A DNA stretch of 64,000 nt from a virus. The position numbers and the translations under genes were made by a program. Below the pieces are notes generated by a model. The model did no database searches. It saw nothing but the letters and a program-made list of their open reading frames with translations, and was not told the origin of the DNA. Position 1 is the first letter of the stretch. Each line of letters starts with the position of its first letter. The stretch is taken from positions 87,200-151,199 of IMG/VR virus record IMGVR_UViG_3300018916_000001; one strand, 5' to 3'. Of the stretch, positions 24,001 through 31,862 are shown piece after piece.

Positions 24001-24699
24001 TTAATTTGATTGGTTTAATAAATAATGTTGAAAATCTAAGTCATTAGATAAATAATTTTCTGTACCGTAAAATCTATCCCAATGTTCTTCATAAAAGTTA
24101 AACATATTAGTGAGTAATTTACTATTCAACTCTTCGAGGTCTAGAGTAATTAGTTCTTGTAAAAGTTGTCCATAAATTTGCTGTGTTTCTTCCACCTTCT
24201 CTGTTAAAATTTCTAGCTCCAATAAATAACCATAACCAGCATTTAGGTCGATAGTTGCAGTAACATCATCTTTAATAAATGTTTCTCTTTGTCTGCCCCA
24301 TTTACTACTATAAGTTAAACCTGCATTTAACAATAAATTGTCTAAAGTAATAAAGGATATATCTAATAGAACTTCATACTCCTTACGAATAGTTCCATTA
24401 CTACTATTCTCGTCAAATATTGAGTATTTAATAATAAAAAAACTTTCTCTATTATCTATACATCTAGTTCTAATACTAAACTTGTCACCTCTACCTATTA
24501 CGTTACTTAACTCTAATTCTTGATCTGTTGTTAAATAATCTCTTAAAATATCAAATAAATAAGCAAGAGAATAATCACTATAATTAAAATAATGATTTAA
24601 CTGAGTTTCTCTACTTATATAAATATAACCTTTCTCTAATAGCTTAGACTTAGTTATATTGTAATCTGGTATTAAAGCCTTAACTTCTACTTCAAACAT
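24001..24699 (-). CDS. CYTH-domain (triphosphate tunnel) protein
   Basis: 232 residues beginning MFEVEVKALIPD, the ExExK signature of CYTH/triphosphate tunnel metalloenzymes. Further basic strands (KFSIRTRCIDN, FFIIKYSIF), an acidic strand (YEVLLDIS), RETFI and YLLELEILTEKVEE complete the pattern of CyaB/ThTPase-like proteins. These hydrolyse or cyclise triphosphate substrates. In this location, beside thyA-folA, a nucleotide or inorganic triphosphatase role is possible. The C-terminal 50 residues are an unassigned helical tail. Confidence 0.75.
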   Translation of the reverse strand: MFEVEVKALIPDYNITKSKLLEKGYIYISRETQLNHYFNYSDYSLAYLFDILRDYLTTDQELELSNVIGRGDKFSIRTRCIDNRESFFIIKYSIFDENSSNGTIRKEYEVLLDISFITLDNLLLNAGLTYSSKWGRQRETFIKDDVTATIDLNAGYGYLLELEILTEKVEETQQIYGQLLQELITLDLEELNSKLLTNMFNFYEEHWDRFYGTENYLSNDLDFQHYLLNQSN

Positions 24700-24721
24700 T
24701 TTTCTTTCTCTCTAAAATAAT

Positions 24722-24745
24722 AAAAGGGCAGCTATTACACTACCC
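24722..24745 (-). terminator. Rho-independent terminator
   Basis: The minus strand reads GGGTAG, loop TGTAATAG, CTGCCC and TTTTATTATTTT: six pairs with one wobble plus a U-rich tail, between the coiled-coil gene (stop 24766) and the CYTH gene. Confidence 0.75.
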
Positions 24746-24765
24746 TATAACTAAACGACTATTGA

Positions 24766-25206
24766 CTACAAATCTTTCAGCTCAGCTTTCAATTTCTCTA
24801 ACTCAGCTTTCAACTCTTCAGTTGCTTTACTAGCTGTTTCTTGGTACTCTTTCTCGTACACAATCCTTTCTAGATTTTGAGCGCGTTGTAATTTCTCTGT
24901 TCTAATGTTAGCTTTCTCCTTAGCTTTTTCTTCTTCCTCTAAGCGAGTCTCTAAGATATACTTAGCAATATCAAACTTGAGTTGAGTTAGATAATTAGTA
25001 AGATTAGGCTTCTTAAGAAAAGTAATTTGAGTAGAACTTTGCAATTCAGTGTATAAGTCTACTGTTACTTTATCTAAACTACCTAAATCTACATCCCACA
25101 AATCTTCAATACTCCAAAACCCAGAAGGCTTAGTCTTATCTCGATTCTCTACTTTATAACGTACTTTCTTACGTGTACCTTCAGCAATTCGATTAGTGTC
25201 AGTCAT
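24766..25206 (-). CDS. Coiled-coil accessory protein to the DUF2135 gene
   Basis: 146 residues from the ATG at 25206; a GTG at 25218 would add four. The N-terminal half has a globular look with WSIEDLWDVDLGSLDKVTVD. The C-terminal half (about 90-146) is a Glu/Lys/Ala-rich coiled coil. It lies 10-20 bases downstream of the large DUF2135 gene and ahead of a strong terminator, so the two form one unit. Function unknown. Confidence 0.65.
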   Translation of the reverse strand: MTDTNRIAEGTRKKVRYKVENRDKTKPSGFWSIEDLWDVDLGSLDKVTVDLYTELQSSTQITFLKKPNLTNYLTQLKFDIAKYILETRLEEEEKAKEKANIRTEKLQRAQNLERIVYEKEYQETASKATEELKAELEKLKAELKDL

Positions 25207-25228
25207 ATTCTTATCCACTGTATTTTGT

Positions 25229-27310
25229 TTACTTACTTACTACTTTAAAAATTCTAGTGCTTCCATTACTCTCTACTTTAGCATAGAAAGTTGGATTACT
25301 AGAAAGTGAAAAACCCAATCCACTTAGCTGTTCTTGTCCATCATCTTCTACCTCTAATTTATGAGTTAACATCTCAAAGACTCTTTTATGGTTCCTATAC
25401 AAATCATCTTTTAGAAATTCATTAAAGAATCCATTAGCTTTAGGGCTTCTACATTTATCTAAGATAAAGAATAAATGCTTATTACCAATCTCTACACTAT
25501 CCCAATAATTAGGAGAATAAAGAATCATGTTCACTTTCTGAAACTTATTAGTATCAATCTCCCATATTTTAGTAGATTGTACTTGAGAAGTCTTAGGTTC
25601 TGTGGGAAATACTACTCCATCTTTCTTAGTATAAGTAAACTTAGTGACAATTACACTTTTTCTACTAGAAATAATCTCTTGAGAGTCAAATGTATATACT
25701 TCTCCATTAAATTCTAGTTCTACTGTGTAATTCCTAGTAACAGCACGATTTGTATAATTATGTACTGTAACAACGTATGTACCTTCTAAAAGATTAGAAT
25801 CATGAGAGTAAATAATATTCTCTACAGGTTGTTCAGTTGTAGGAAATACGTTTTGATCTACGTCTAAATGACCTTTAGTTTTATAAGAGCGCTTATTTCC
25901 ATAATAAATCTCATTGCCGTCAGGTTCAATCACATGAAGGTCGAGGTCTGTATAATTGTCCCAAGCTAGTGAGATTCTTAACTTACCATCTATCTTCCCA
26001 CCTGCTTTCTTAACCTTCTCTTTAATTGAATCTGCTACTCCATTGTTATAACTCCAAGAGAAATGATTATCCCATTTAAATAAAGAAGGAGCTTCAGAGT
26101 TAACAGCAGTAACAAGACTTACTAAGTTATTCTCCTTACTCTTCTCAAATAAGATAGAGATTGAATCAGCTTTAGGTATTTCATCATTCAAAAACTTATC
26201 TAAAGTAATCTCTTGTACATTCTTCAAGCTCTTAGGACTAACTGGAATTTCTTCTTTTAACTTATTGAAGAGAACTTTAGTTTTGTTTTCAGAATTAGCA
26301 GTAGTTCTAGAATCTCCACGATTGAGATATATTGTATTATTGACCTTAACATCAGTATAATTAGCAAACCTACGAGCTAAAGAGTCTTCATAGCCCAACT
26401 CGATGACAGTTTGAAGTGCATCATCCACCATTCTTTGAGTAGGAGCCACCTTAACACGTTTATAGTTATTAGGGTCTACTACCGAACCATACTTATTAAC
26501 TGCTGTCTCAATATCAGTGTCATTACTTAAATCGATTAGTAACGTGCCAATAGCAGAGTTTCTAATTCTTGCTCCTAACTTCTGACAATTAACCCAAGCA
26601 AAATTATCTTTTTTCTGCTCCAAAACTACACTAATACTATTTTCAGCTATCAATCTTCTATACTCATCTTGAAGTTTCTGAAATGATTTAACAACAGCAA
26701 TAAACTCACTACCACGATAGAGATTTCCTTCTTTCTCCAAATCAATTACCGATTGAACTGCATAAGGAGTAATTTCATCCAAAGCTCTTTTAAAGACATT
26801 CTTAGTATCTCTATAAGAAGCTTGAGTAGGAGTAATATCTTTCTCAGCATTTACCTTCTGATATTCTTCTCTATTCAAATGATAGTAAAAATGATCCCAG
26901 CGAATTACACCAGTAGACAATACATCAACTTCTGGAGTTTCAAAATTAAAATCAGTTCCTAGCTTAGGTTGATTGTTGACAAATACATCTCGAATATTAG
27001 AGCGAAATACTAATTCACTCAAATTATCTACTACTTTCTGGTACATCTCATCTGGAACTTCAAAATTCCAAAGAGTAGTTAACGACATATTTTCTTGATT
27101 GACTTTGACTAATCCACCATAAGATTTAATAAATTGACGGCAAGAATTACAGTTAAAGCTTTGACGTAAATCTTCAGGAAAAGAATTGAGATAAGTATCC
27201 CACAGCTCATCTTTACTTACATCACTAATAAAAATAACTCCTTTATCTACAGAAGACATTAATTTAGCAACATGAGCTTGGAATATAGACTTAAATTGAT
27301 TGAACAACAT
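25229..27310 (-). CDS. Large protein with YfaP-like DUF2135 domain
   Basis: 693 residues from the ATG at 27310, chosen because GAGGAA lies 7 bases upstream. The N-terminal part has a CNSCRQFIKSYGG cysteine motif. Around residues 440-560 lies a DUF2135 domain: LAWDNYTDLDLHVIEPDG, IYYGN, then GHLDVDQNVF, PVENIIY and GTYVVTVHNYT. That family forms a beta sandwich with metal-binding Asp residues and occurs in secreted and uncharacterised bacterial proteins. No signal peptide is visible. Similar large proteins with this domain occur in other phages, without known function. The role here is open. Confidence 0.7.
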   Translation of the reverse strand: MLFNQFKSIFQAHVAKLMSSVDKGVIFISDVSKDELWDTYLNSFPEDLRQSFNCNSCRQFIKSYGGLVKVNQENMSLTTLWNFEVPDEMYQKVVDNLSELVFRSNIRDVFVNNQPKLGTDFNFETPEVDVLSTGVIRWDHFYYHLNREEYQKVNAEKDITPTQASYRDTKNVFKRALDEITPYAVQSVIDLEKEGNLYRGSEFIAVVKSFQKLQDEYRRLIAENSISVVLEQKKDNFAWVNCQKLGARIRNSAIGTLLIDLSNDTDIETAVNKYGSVVDPNNYKRVKVAPTQRMVDDALQTVIELGYEDSLARRFANYTDVKVNNTIYLNRGDSRTTANSENKTKVLFNKLKEEIPVSPKSLKNVQEITLDKFLNDEIPKADSISILFEKSKENNLVSLVTAVNSEAPSLFKWDNHFSWSYNNGVADSIKEKVKKAGGKIDGKLRISLAWDNYTDLDLHVIEPDGNEIYYGNKRSYKTKGHLDVDQNVFPTTEQPVENIIYSHDSNLLEGTYVVTVHNYTNRAVTRNYTVELEFNGEVYTFDSQEIISSRKSVIVTKFTYTKKDGVVFPTEPKTSQVQSTKIWEIDTNKFQKVNMILYSPNYWDSVEIGNKHLFFILDKCRSPKANGFFNEFLKDDLYRNHKRVFEMLTHKLEVEDDGQEQLSGLGFSLSSNPTFYAKVESNGSTRIFKVVSK

Positions 27311-27377
27311 AAATAATTCCTCAGTGTGAATAAAGATAATATCAAAGGAGCAGTAATACCCACTCCTTATCTTAAAA

Positions 27378-27581
27378 TCAATGTCTTTTAGCAGAAGCTT
27401 CAAGTTCTAGTCTCATTAGTCCAGACTTTTCTGATGCTTCTTTCTCTAACTTTTTAATTGTTTCTATCATATCTTCCACTAAAGAATGATAACTACAAAT
27501 TGTCCCTTCTGGAGAATCATAACCTTCTGCATTTAAAATCTCTCCGAACTCTTTTTGATATTCCTCTGCTTTACTGCTCAT
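27378..27581 (-). CDS. Hypothetical 67-residue acidic helical protein
   Basis: A short Glu-rich helical protein (LVEDMIETIKKLEKEASEKS). It overlaps the upstream membrane protein gene by 11 bases. No family recognised. Confidence 0.6.
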   Translation of the reverse strand: MSSKAEEYQKEFGEILNAEGYDSPEGTICSYHSLVEDMIETIKKLEKEASEKSGLMRLELEASAKRH

Positions 27582-27786
27582 TCTCTCTATCCTTTGTCAG
27601 TCTCTTTTCTTCACTATAGGCAACAAAAGCAATTCCACCTAATACACTACTCCCTAAAATTAAAGGAGATGGATTTCCACCTGTTAATAGTAAAACTCCT
27701 GCGAAACCCAACCCTACTTGAGCCATCTGTTTAACTAATGACGACAGACTAGACTTAGACTCTTCATATAAGCTTTTTCTTCTCAT
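27571..27786 (-). CDS. Small two-segment membrane protein
   Basis: 71 residues with a basic N terminus and two hydrophobic stretches (VGLGFAGVLLLTGG, then LILGSSVLGGIAFVAY), forming a probable helical hairpin, and a charged tail. It is coupled on both sides (2-base gap upstream, 11-base overlap downstream). It could be a holin-like or host-membrane protein; nothing decides this. Confidence 0.6.
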   Translation of the reverse strand: MRRKSLYEESKSSLSSLVKQMAQVGLGFAGVLLLTGGNPSPLILGSSVLGGIAFVAYSEEKRLTKDRENEQ

Positions 27787-27788
27787 AT

Positions 27789-28484
27789 TTAAAACTCCGG
27801 TGGATTATAACTACCTATTTTAGCTTCCCATACATTTTCATCTAAATTGAGCTTCAAAGTTGAATATCTACTAATCCAAAATAAATACGTACTTATCCGA
27901 TTTAATAAAGCTGAGGTATCCAATCTAGCTCCTTCCATCTTCTTCAACCCATAAAGAGTAAAGTACCAGAGAGTATAAGTAGTCTCTAATATACGAAAAG
28001 CTAATCGAGCTAAATCTATACTTAAAAGGCGTCCATCAGTAAAAGAAAGAAAATCTTGACAATCTCCTAAACTCTTACCGTTTACTTCTGTAGTTTGTAA
28101 ATACTCAATTCGTTTATCTATAGTGTCTAGAACTTCAATAGGAAATATGTGATTAATAGAGTCATCACTTCCCCAATTAAAACAAAATGCTCCTAAAGAA
28201 TGTAGATTCTCAATAAACCATTGTAATTGATAAACCTCAAACTCTTCTAGAAACGGAGATTTAGTGTGATGAAGAAGAATCTTGCTACAACACCATTTAC
28301 TAAATTCCAATGCGCTATAAACTAAGTGAGCTGGAGAGTGTTTAGGTAGACGAATACCTTTAATAAATTCACTGGTTCCATCATCTCCTCTACTATAATG
28401 TCTAATACCAGACTTAATTCTAGGAGTTACTTTCTTTTGATTGACTAAAAGACTGAGGTTATAAAGTAATTGATTAATGTTCAT
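27789..28484 (-). CDS. Hypothetical 231-residue helical protein
   Basis: A Trp/Leu-rich protein with several amphipathic or hydrophobic helices (LVYSALEFSKWCCSKILLHH, LDLARLAFRILETTYTLWYF-like segments). There is no clear signal peptide and no known domain. It could be peripheral or membrane-associated. It sits in a tight minus-strand string with gaps of 2 bases. Confidence 0.6.
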   Translation of the reverse strand: MNINQLLYNLSLLVNQKKVTPRIKSGIRHYSRGDDGTSEFIKGIRLPKHSPAHLVYSALEFSKWCCSKILLHHTKSPFLEEFEVYQLQWFIENLHSLGAFCFNWGSDDSINHIFPIEVLDTIDKRIEYLQTTEVNGKSLGDCQDFLSFTDGRLLSIDLARLAFRILETTYTLWYFTLYGLKKMEGARLDTSALLNRISTYLFWISRYSTLKLNLDENVWEAKIGSYNPPEF

Positions 28485-28486
28485 TA

Positions 28487-28792
28487 CTAATCTCCAAATA
28501 AATCTATCTCTTCTACTAAAACTCTAAAATCAGTCAACTCTCCCTCACAATTATTTTGTATTTTCATATTTTCATCTAAAAATACTGGATAATCCTCGTA
28601 ATTAGCAATTAACTCAATCTTATTCCAAAAACAAAAATACCGTACTACATTAAATATAGAAGTAGTAGAAGTAGAGATCTTATATTCTAACTTCTCTTTA
28701 TCTTCTAAAAACTTCTTTAATGATTGAATTACTTTATATTCAGAATGAGGTAAGCTATCTCTTTTATAGTAGAAGTGGATTACTTTCTTCAT
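28487..28792 (-). CDS. Hypothetical 101-residue protein
   Basis: A mixed alpha/beta protein with a basic N terminus (KKVIHFYYKRDSLPH) and acidic C terminus. Its ATG overlaps the TGA of the upstream Gp49-like gene (ATGA), so it is translationally coupled. No family recognised. Confidence 0.6.
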   Translation of the reverse strand: MKKVIHFYYKRDSLPHSEYKVIQSLKKFLEDKEKLEYKISTSTTSIFNVVRYFCFWNKIELIANYEDYPVFLDENMKIQNNCEGELTDFRVLVEEIDLFGD

Positions 28793-29142
28793 CCCAATCT
28801 CTTAGCTAATTTTTCTTGTTCCATTCGTAATTGCTCTTTATACATATCACATTGCAATCTATACCCTTCGAGTTGCCAGAGTTGATTCATAGCGTGCAAC
28901 CTACACATCTTACGACCAATACCAACATCAAACTTTTTGTGATTTACTACTGCTGACCTACCCAAGACAGTGAACCCATTTTGTAATCTATAAGAGATAG
29001 TCATTGAAATAGGTGGGTCGTGTTGAAATTGCTCTACTTTTTCCACTGCATTATCCAATAAAGATGCAATGTGTTCCTCAGTTGTAAAGTAAGGGTTATC
29101 CTTGTGATGTTCTTTAATTTCTTCTTCTAAAGTCTTGTTCAT
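28789..29142 (-). CDS. N4 Gp49/Sf6 gene 66 family phage protein
   Basis: 117 residues from the ATG at 29142, chosen because it overlaps the TGA of the tiny ORF upstream (ATGA) and leaves the N-terminal length of the family. The signature ISYRLQNGFTVLGRSAVVN, then FDVGIGRK and AMNQLWQLEGYRL, matches the Phage_gp49_66 family (PF13876), found in many phages. The function is unknown; the members are usually early-region proteins. The C terminus is a charged helix. Confidence 0.8.
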   Translation of the reverse strand: MNKTLEEEIKEHHKDNPYFTTEEHIASLLDNAVEKVEQFQHDPPISMTISYRLQNGFTVLGRSAVVNHKKFDVGIGRKMCRLHAMNQLWQLEGYRLQCDMYKEQLRMEQEKLAKRLG

Positions 29143-29228
29143 AATTGCGAGATACTTAATGATAAAAACGACATAATCATTATCCATGAGAGTAACACCC
29201 AAAATCTTAATTCAGTCTTAATATTCAC
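29139..29228 (-). CDS. Tiny membrane protein, third of a coupled trio
   Basis: 29 residues from a GTG at 29228 that overlaps the preceding TAG (TAGTG), ending in a TGA that overlaps the next ATG. It is a nearly continuous hydrophobic stretch (FWVLLSWIMIMSFLSLSI). The perfect stop-start overlaps at both ends support a real gene. Confidence 0.5.
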   Translation of the reverse strand: MNIKTELRFWVLLSWIMIMSFLSLSISQL

Positions 29229-29329
29229 TACATATCTTCCTCAATAAACGTATCTACATACCAAAGTACAAAGAGTACCATAAATGCTATAAATCCAATA
29301 GTAGATAATAAAATATTTATAATGGTCAT
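29228..29329 (-). CDS. Tiny membrane protein, second of a coupled trio
   Basis: 33 residues, MTIINILLSTIGFIAFMVLF followed by an acidic end (DTFIEEDM): one transmembrane helix with an acidic tail. The ATG overlaps the upstream TGA (ATGA). Confidence 0.6.
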   Translation of the reverse strand: MTIINILLSTIGFIAFMVLFVLWYVDTFIEEDM

Positions 29330-29493
29330 AACTTCTCCATATTCCAAAGTAGACCAATAATAATACCGTTAATATAAGTACAACCAATTAATACTGCTAC
29401 TAATACACTAAGACTTCCACTCATAAGTAGAATTGCGTGTAAAGTAATAAACATTAAAACTAAAAACTTTGCTACTTTCTTAGGATTATTCAT
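29326..29493 (-). CDS. Tiny membrane protein, first of a coupled trio
   Basis: 55 residues with two hydrophobic helices (FLVLMFITLHAILLM, then LSVLVAVLIGCTYINGIII) and a basic N terminus (MNNPKKVAK), suggesting an inside-positive hairpin. The ATG overlaps the TAA of the upstream gene (TAATG). With the next two ORFs it forms a coupled array of tiny membrane proteins. A holin-like or membrane-remodelling role is possible but unproven. Confidence 0.65.
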   Translation of the reverse strand: MNNPKKVAKFLVLMFITLHAILLMSGSLSVLVAVLIGCTYINGIIIGLLWNMEKL

Positions 29494-29765
29494 TATAATA
29501 ACTCCTTCAATACTTCTTGAACTTGATCGGCAGTTAGTAGAGTGTATTTCCTATCATCTATACTATCTCCTACTATATCAAAACAATCATCTTCACTAAT
29601 ATCTTCAATAATAGTATTTATTTTTAGAAGACTTTTATCTTCAAATTGATCTTTTAAGATTTCAATAGGATAGTAATTATCTTCTTCTATATACTCAACT
29701 AAATCAAAATCTTCACTACATTTTCGGATATAGATATTTCCACGATTAACTTGGATATAGTACAT
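29493..29765 (-). CDS. Hypothetical 90-residue acidic protein
   Basis: A very acidic protein opening YYIQVNRGNIYIRKCSEDFD (a strand pair) with Asp/Glu clusters and a C-terminal helix (TADQVQEVLKELL). It is coupled to the tiny membrane proteins downstream through TAATG. Unknown function; the acidity would suit DNA mimicry, which is speculation. Confidence 0.65.
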   Translation of the reverse strand: MYYIQVNRGNIYIRKCSEDFDLVEYIEEDNYYPIEILKDQFEDKSLLKINTIIEDISEDDCFDIVGDSIDDRKYTLLTADQVQEVLKELL

Positions 29766-29778
29766 AATATCTTTCTAC

Positions 29779-30258
29779 CTACTTATACTCTTTTCCCATT
29801 ATCTGATTATATAGATAAGCTGTTTCTTCTAACTCATCTATATATTCCTCAAAATCGACTTGCATATTAGACACTACTTTATGATAAAATTTTCTTGTAC
29901 CTTTTGGAGCATTTCTAATTCTTCCTATCATATAACCTTTATCTAATCCATCTTCTACGCCATACTCAAGAACTACTCCTTTATAAGTCAATATATCTTT
30001 CTCTTTCTTAACTTCTTCTAATTGAGTAGTTATAGAAGCTAATTGTTCTTCTAATCTTTTAATACGTTCTTCTTTAGATTCAACATTATCTATAGTATCT
30101 CTAAACTTCTTCAATAAATCTACTCTACTTTTATTTAGTAACACTACATTAGCTTCAGTACATTCTCCTTTATAGAGATTAGTAGAGAAATCATATACTA
30201 TATCTAAGACATACTCTTTATAAAAATAAGAAGTAGTATATATAGTTCTCTCTAACAT
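29779..30258 (-). CDS. Protein with two HicB-like repeats joined by a coiled coil
   Basis: 159 residues. The first copy is FYKEYVLDIVYDFSTNLYKG with helix SRVDLLKKFRDTID. A coiled-coil linker follows (RIKRLEEQLASITTQLEEVK). The second copy is LTYKGVVLEYGVEDG...YMIGRIRN followed by helix VDFEEYIDELEETAYLYNQ. The duplicated strand-strand-helix units match the family spread over this window. No toxin partner is adjacent. Confidence 0.65.
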   Translation of the reverse strand: MLERTIYTTSYFYKEYVLDIVYDFSTNLYKGECTEANVVLLNKSRVDLLKKFRDTIDNVESKEERIKRLEEQLASITTQLEEVKKEKDILTYKGVVLEYGVEDGLDKGYMIGRIRNAPKGTRKFYHKVVSNMQVDFEEYIDELEETAYLYNQIMGKEYK

Positions 30259-30271
30259 TTCCCTATTCTCC

Positions 30272-31021
30272 TTAATTAATTAGTGATTCGAGAAACTTAC
30301 CATAATCTTCTTTCATTGGTAAATCTTCGTCTACCTTCAACCTTCGCCTAGTAGTTAATACTTCTTCTTGAGTTATTGGATTATATCCAGTCTTGTCATA
30401 AGTCTCCCAATAAATACCTGTACCTCTTCTCTGCCAGCTAGGAACATCGTTGAAGTTAATTCCATTACTAAATAGAAGCTTGTTCTTAAATTCTCTAGTT
30501 TGCTTATCTAATATACTTGTAGCTTTTCTAGCTGAATGACCTAAATTTCTCAATGTCCAATAGCTATAACCATTTAACGCACATCTTGCAGCATCAGCTT
30601 GTCTCCATAGAAAATAATCTATTACTTGTGATTTATTAGCTAGAGATATAAGTCTACTATCAAAACTAACTATTGAACCAGAAAGATGAGTGAAATTAGA
30701 ACTTGCAATACTAGCCGAGATACTTACTAACTTCTCTACTGACCTATCAAATAAATTCCAATTAAGAGGAAATAAAATAGATATCTCATCTGACTCAGTA
30801 AAGGCATACAAGCCATCTAAATCGGTTATTAAAGCTTTTGTAGTTTCAATCATCCAAGAATGGAAAGTTAAGTCAAATGGTTTATCAAATTTAGAGTTAT
30901 ATGTAAAATTACTAAATGAACGTCCATCTACTCTAATTACTGTATAAGTCTCAGGTAACAATCTTAAGTTGTGGAAATACTCAAGTGAGCGCATCTTAGA
31001 CTCAAATTGGTCATTATTCAT
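30272..31021 (-). CDS. Thg1-like tRNA 5'-end 3'-5' polymerase (tRNA-His guanylyltransferase family)
   Basis: A 249-residue protein with the Thg1 family core. The first metal-binding site is TVIRVDGRSFSNFT (D32) and the second is YAFTESDEISILF (D78/E79). HSARKATSILDKQ-type and PSWQRRGTGIYWE segments follow. Family members add nucleotides 3'-5' to tRNA 5' ends; the bacterial Thg1-like proteins repair truncated 5' ends against the 3' acceptor strand. The length is typical. The window's tRNA-Trp has mismatched acceptor positions 1-2, a candidate substrate. Family assignment is strong; the link is inference. Confidence 0.88.
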   Translation of the reverse strand: MNNDQFESKMRSLEYFHNLRLLPETYTVIRVDGRSFSNFTYNSKFDKPFDLTFHSWMIETTKALITDLDGLYAFTESDEISILFPLNWNLFDRSVEKLVSISASIASSNFTHLSGSIVSFDSRLISLANKSQVIDYFLWRQADAARCALNGYSYWTLRNLGHSARKATSILDKQTREFKNKLLFSNGINFNDVPSWQRRGTGIYWETYDKTGYNPITQEEVLTTRRRLKVDEDLPMKEDYGKFLESLIN

Positions 31022-31025
31022 TGTT

Positions 31026-31187
31026 CTATCCTCCTACTCTTTCACGAAAACAACTCTCTAACCATTCCTTACTAGAAGCTTCAATATAAATACCTAACTT
31101 CTCACATTTACCTTCATATTTCTTAGTAGTAGGATTATAATCAATCTCTAGTTCGTAACTGTTATACCCGTAGATAAACTGAGCCAT
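31026..31187 (-). CDS. 53-residue HicB-like small protein
   Basis: A short ORF with a good AAGGAGAG site upstream of the ATG at 31187. It reads YGYNSYELEIDYNPTTKKYE, then GKCEKLG, and ends with a short helix. This is almost the same pattern as the upstream 110-residue gene (YRTYELIVTYNPESQLWEG, NCPKLG), so they are paralogues. It lies between that gene and the Thg1-like gene. Confidence 0.65.
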   Translation of the reverse strand: MAQFIYGYNSYELEIDYNPTTKKYEGKCEKLGIYIEASSKEWLESCFRERVGG

Positions 31188-31197
31188 CGTTCTCTCC

Positions 31198-31530
31198 TTA
31201 TATTACCGAATCTACATATTCCATGAAGTCGTTCTTTAGATTCTGTTCTATATCTGAATTACTAAAATAATTTAATTCTGCACAACTACCATAGTAAATA
31301 TCCTGACTTTTATTAATGATCAATTCATAATCTAAATAAGGAAAAGTTATCATTTCATTTCTCTGCTTTATTAGTTTATTAACTAAGATTCTAAACTGAG
31401 AACTTAATACTCCTCTACTTATATCTTCTAACTTAACTCCTAACTTAGGACAATTACCTTCCCATAATTGGGATTCGGGGTTATAAGTTACTATCAACTC
31501 ATAAGTTCTATAAGTGTAATTACTGCTCAT
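31198..31530 (-). CDS. Protein with two HicB-like repeats
   Basis: 110 residues with a repeated unit: YRTYELIVTYNPESQLWEG/NCPKLGVKL followed by helix SSQFRILVNKLIKQ, then LDYELIINKSQDIYYG/SCAELNYF with helix NDFMEYVDSVI. The pattern matches HicB antitoxin-type domains without the C-terminal DNA-binding part. It is flanked by two single-unit paralogues at 31026 and 31609, a local tandem family. Confidence 0.7.
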   Translation of the reverse strand: MSSNYTYRTYELIVTYNPESQLWEGNCPKLGVKLEDISRGVLSSQFRILVNKLIKQRNEMITFPYLDYELIINKSQDIYYGSCAELNYFSNSDIEQNLKNDFMEYVDSVI

Positions 31531-31596
31531 AACCTCGACTTCCTTCTAACTTTTTAGTATTTGGTAATCGTCTTGATTCTCTATTAAATAAGCTCA
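31520..31596 (-). CDS. Possible 25-residue leader ORF
   Basis: It starts at 31596 (MSLFNRESRRLPNTKK) and ends inside the start of the 110-residue gene. It is basic and very short. The stop-start overlap would fit a coupled leader peptide, but there is no independent support. Confidence 0.25.
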
Positions 31597-31608
31597 TAGT
31601 AACCTCGT

Positions 31609-31776
31609 TTAATTAACTAAATCTAACTTTGCATTTACAAATCTCTCAAAAGAATCTACTAAAGAAGCAATAGTATCTAGTGTTCTCTTAAAACCTAACT
31701 CTTTGCATTCTCCAGTGTAATAGAAACCTTTTTCAGATAATAGTAAAGTGTAATTTTGATACTTATAGCTATTCAT
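31609..31776 (-). CDS. 55-residue HicB-like small protein
   Basis: MNSYKYQNYTLLLSEKGFYY then TGECKELGF, followed by helix IASLVDSFERFVNAKLD: a single copy of the strand-strand-helix unit, paralogous to its downstream neighbours. It is the first minus-strand gene after the divergent region at 31777-31862. Confidence 0.65.
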   Translation of the reverse strand: MNSYKYQNYTLLLSEKGFYYTGECKELGFKRTLDTIASLVDSFERFVNAKLDLVN

Positions 31777-31862
31777 TTGGTTTTTTTATTTAGTTGATAT
31801 GGAACCTGAAGGAATCGAAAATAGTAAATATGTTATATTAGTATTTTATTTACTAAATAACT

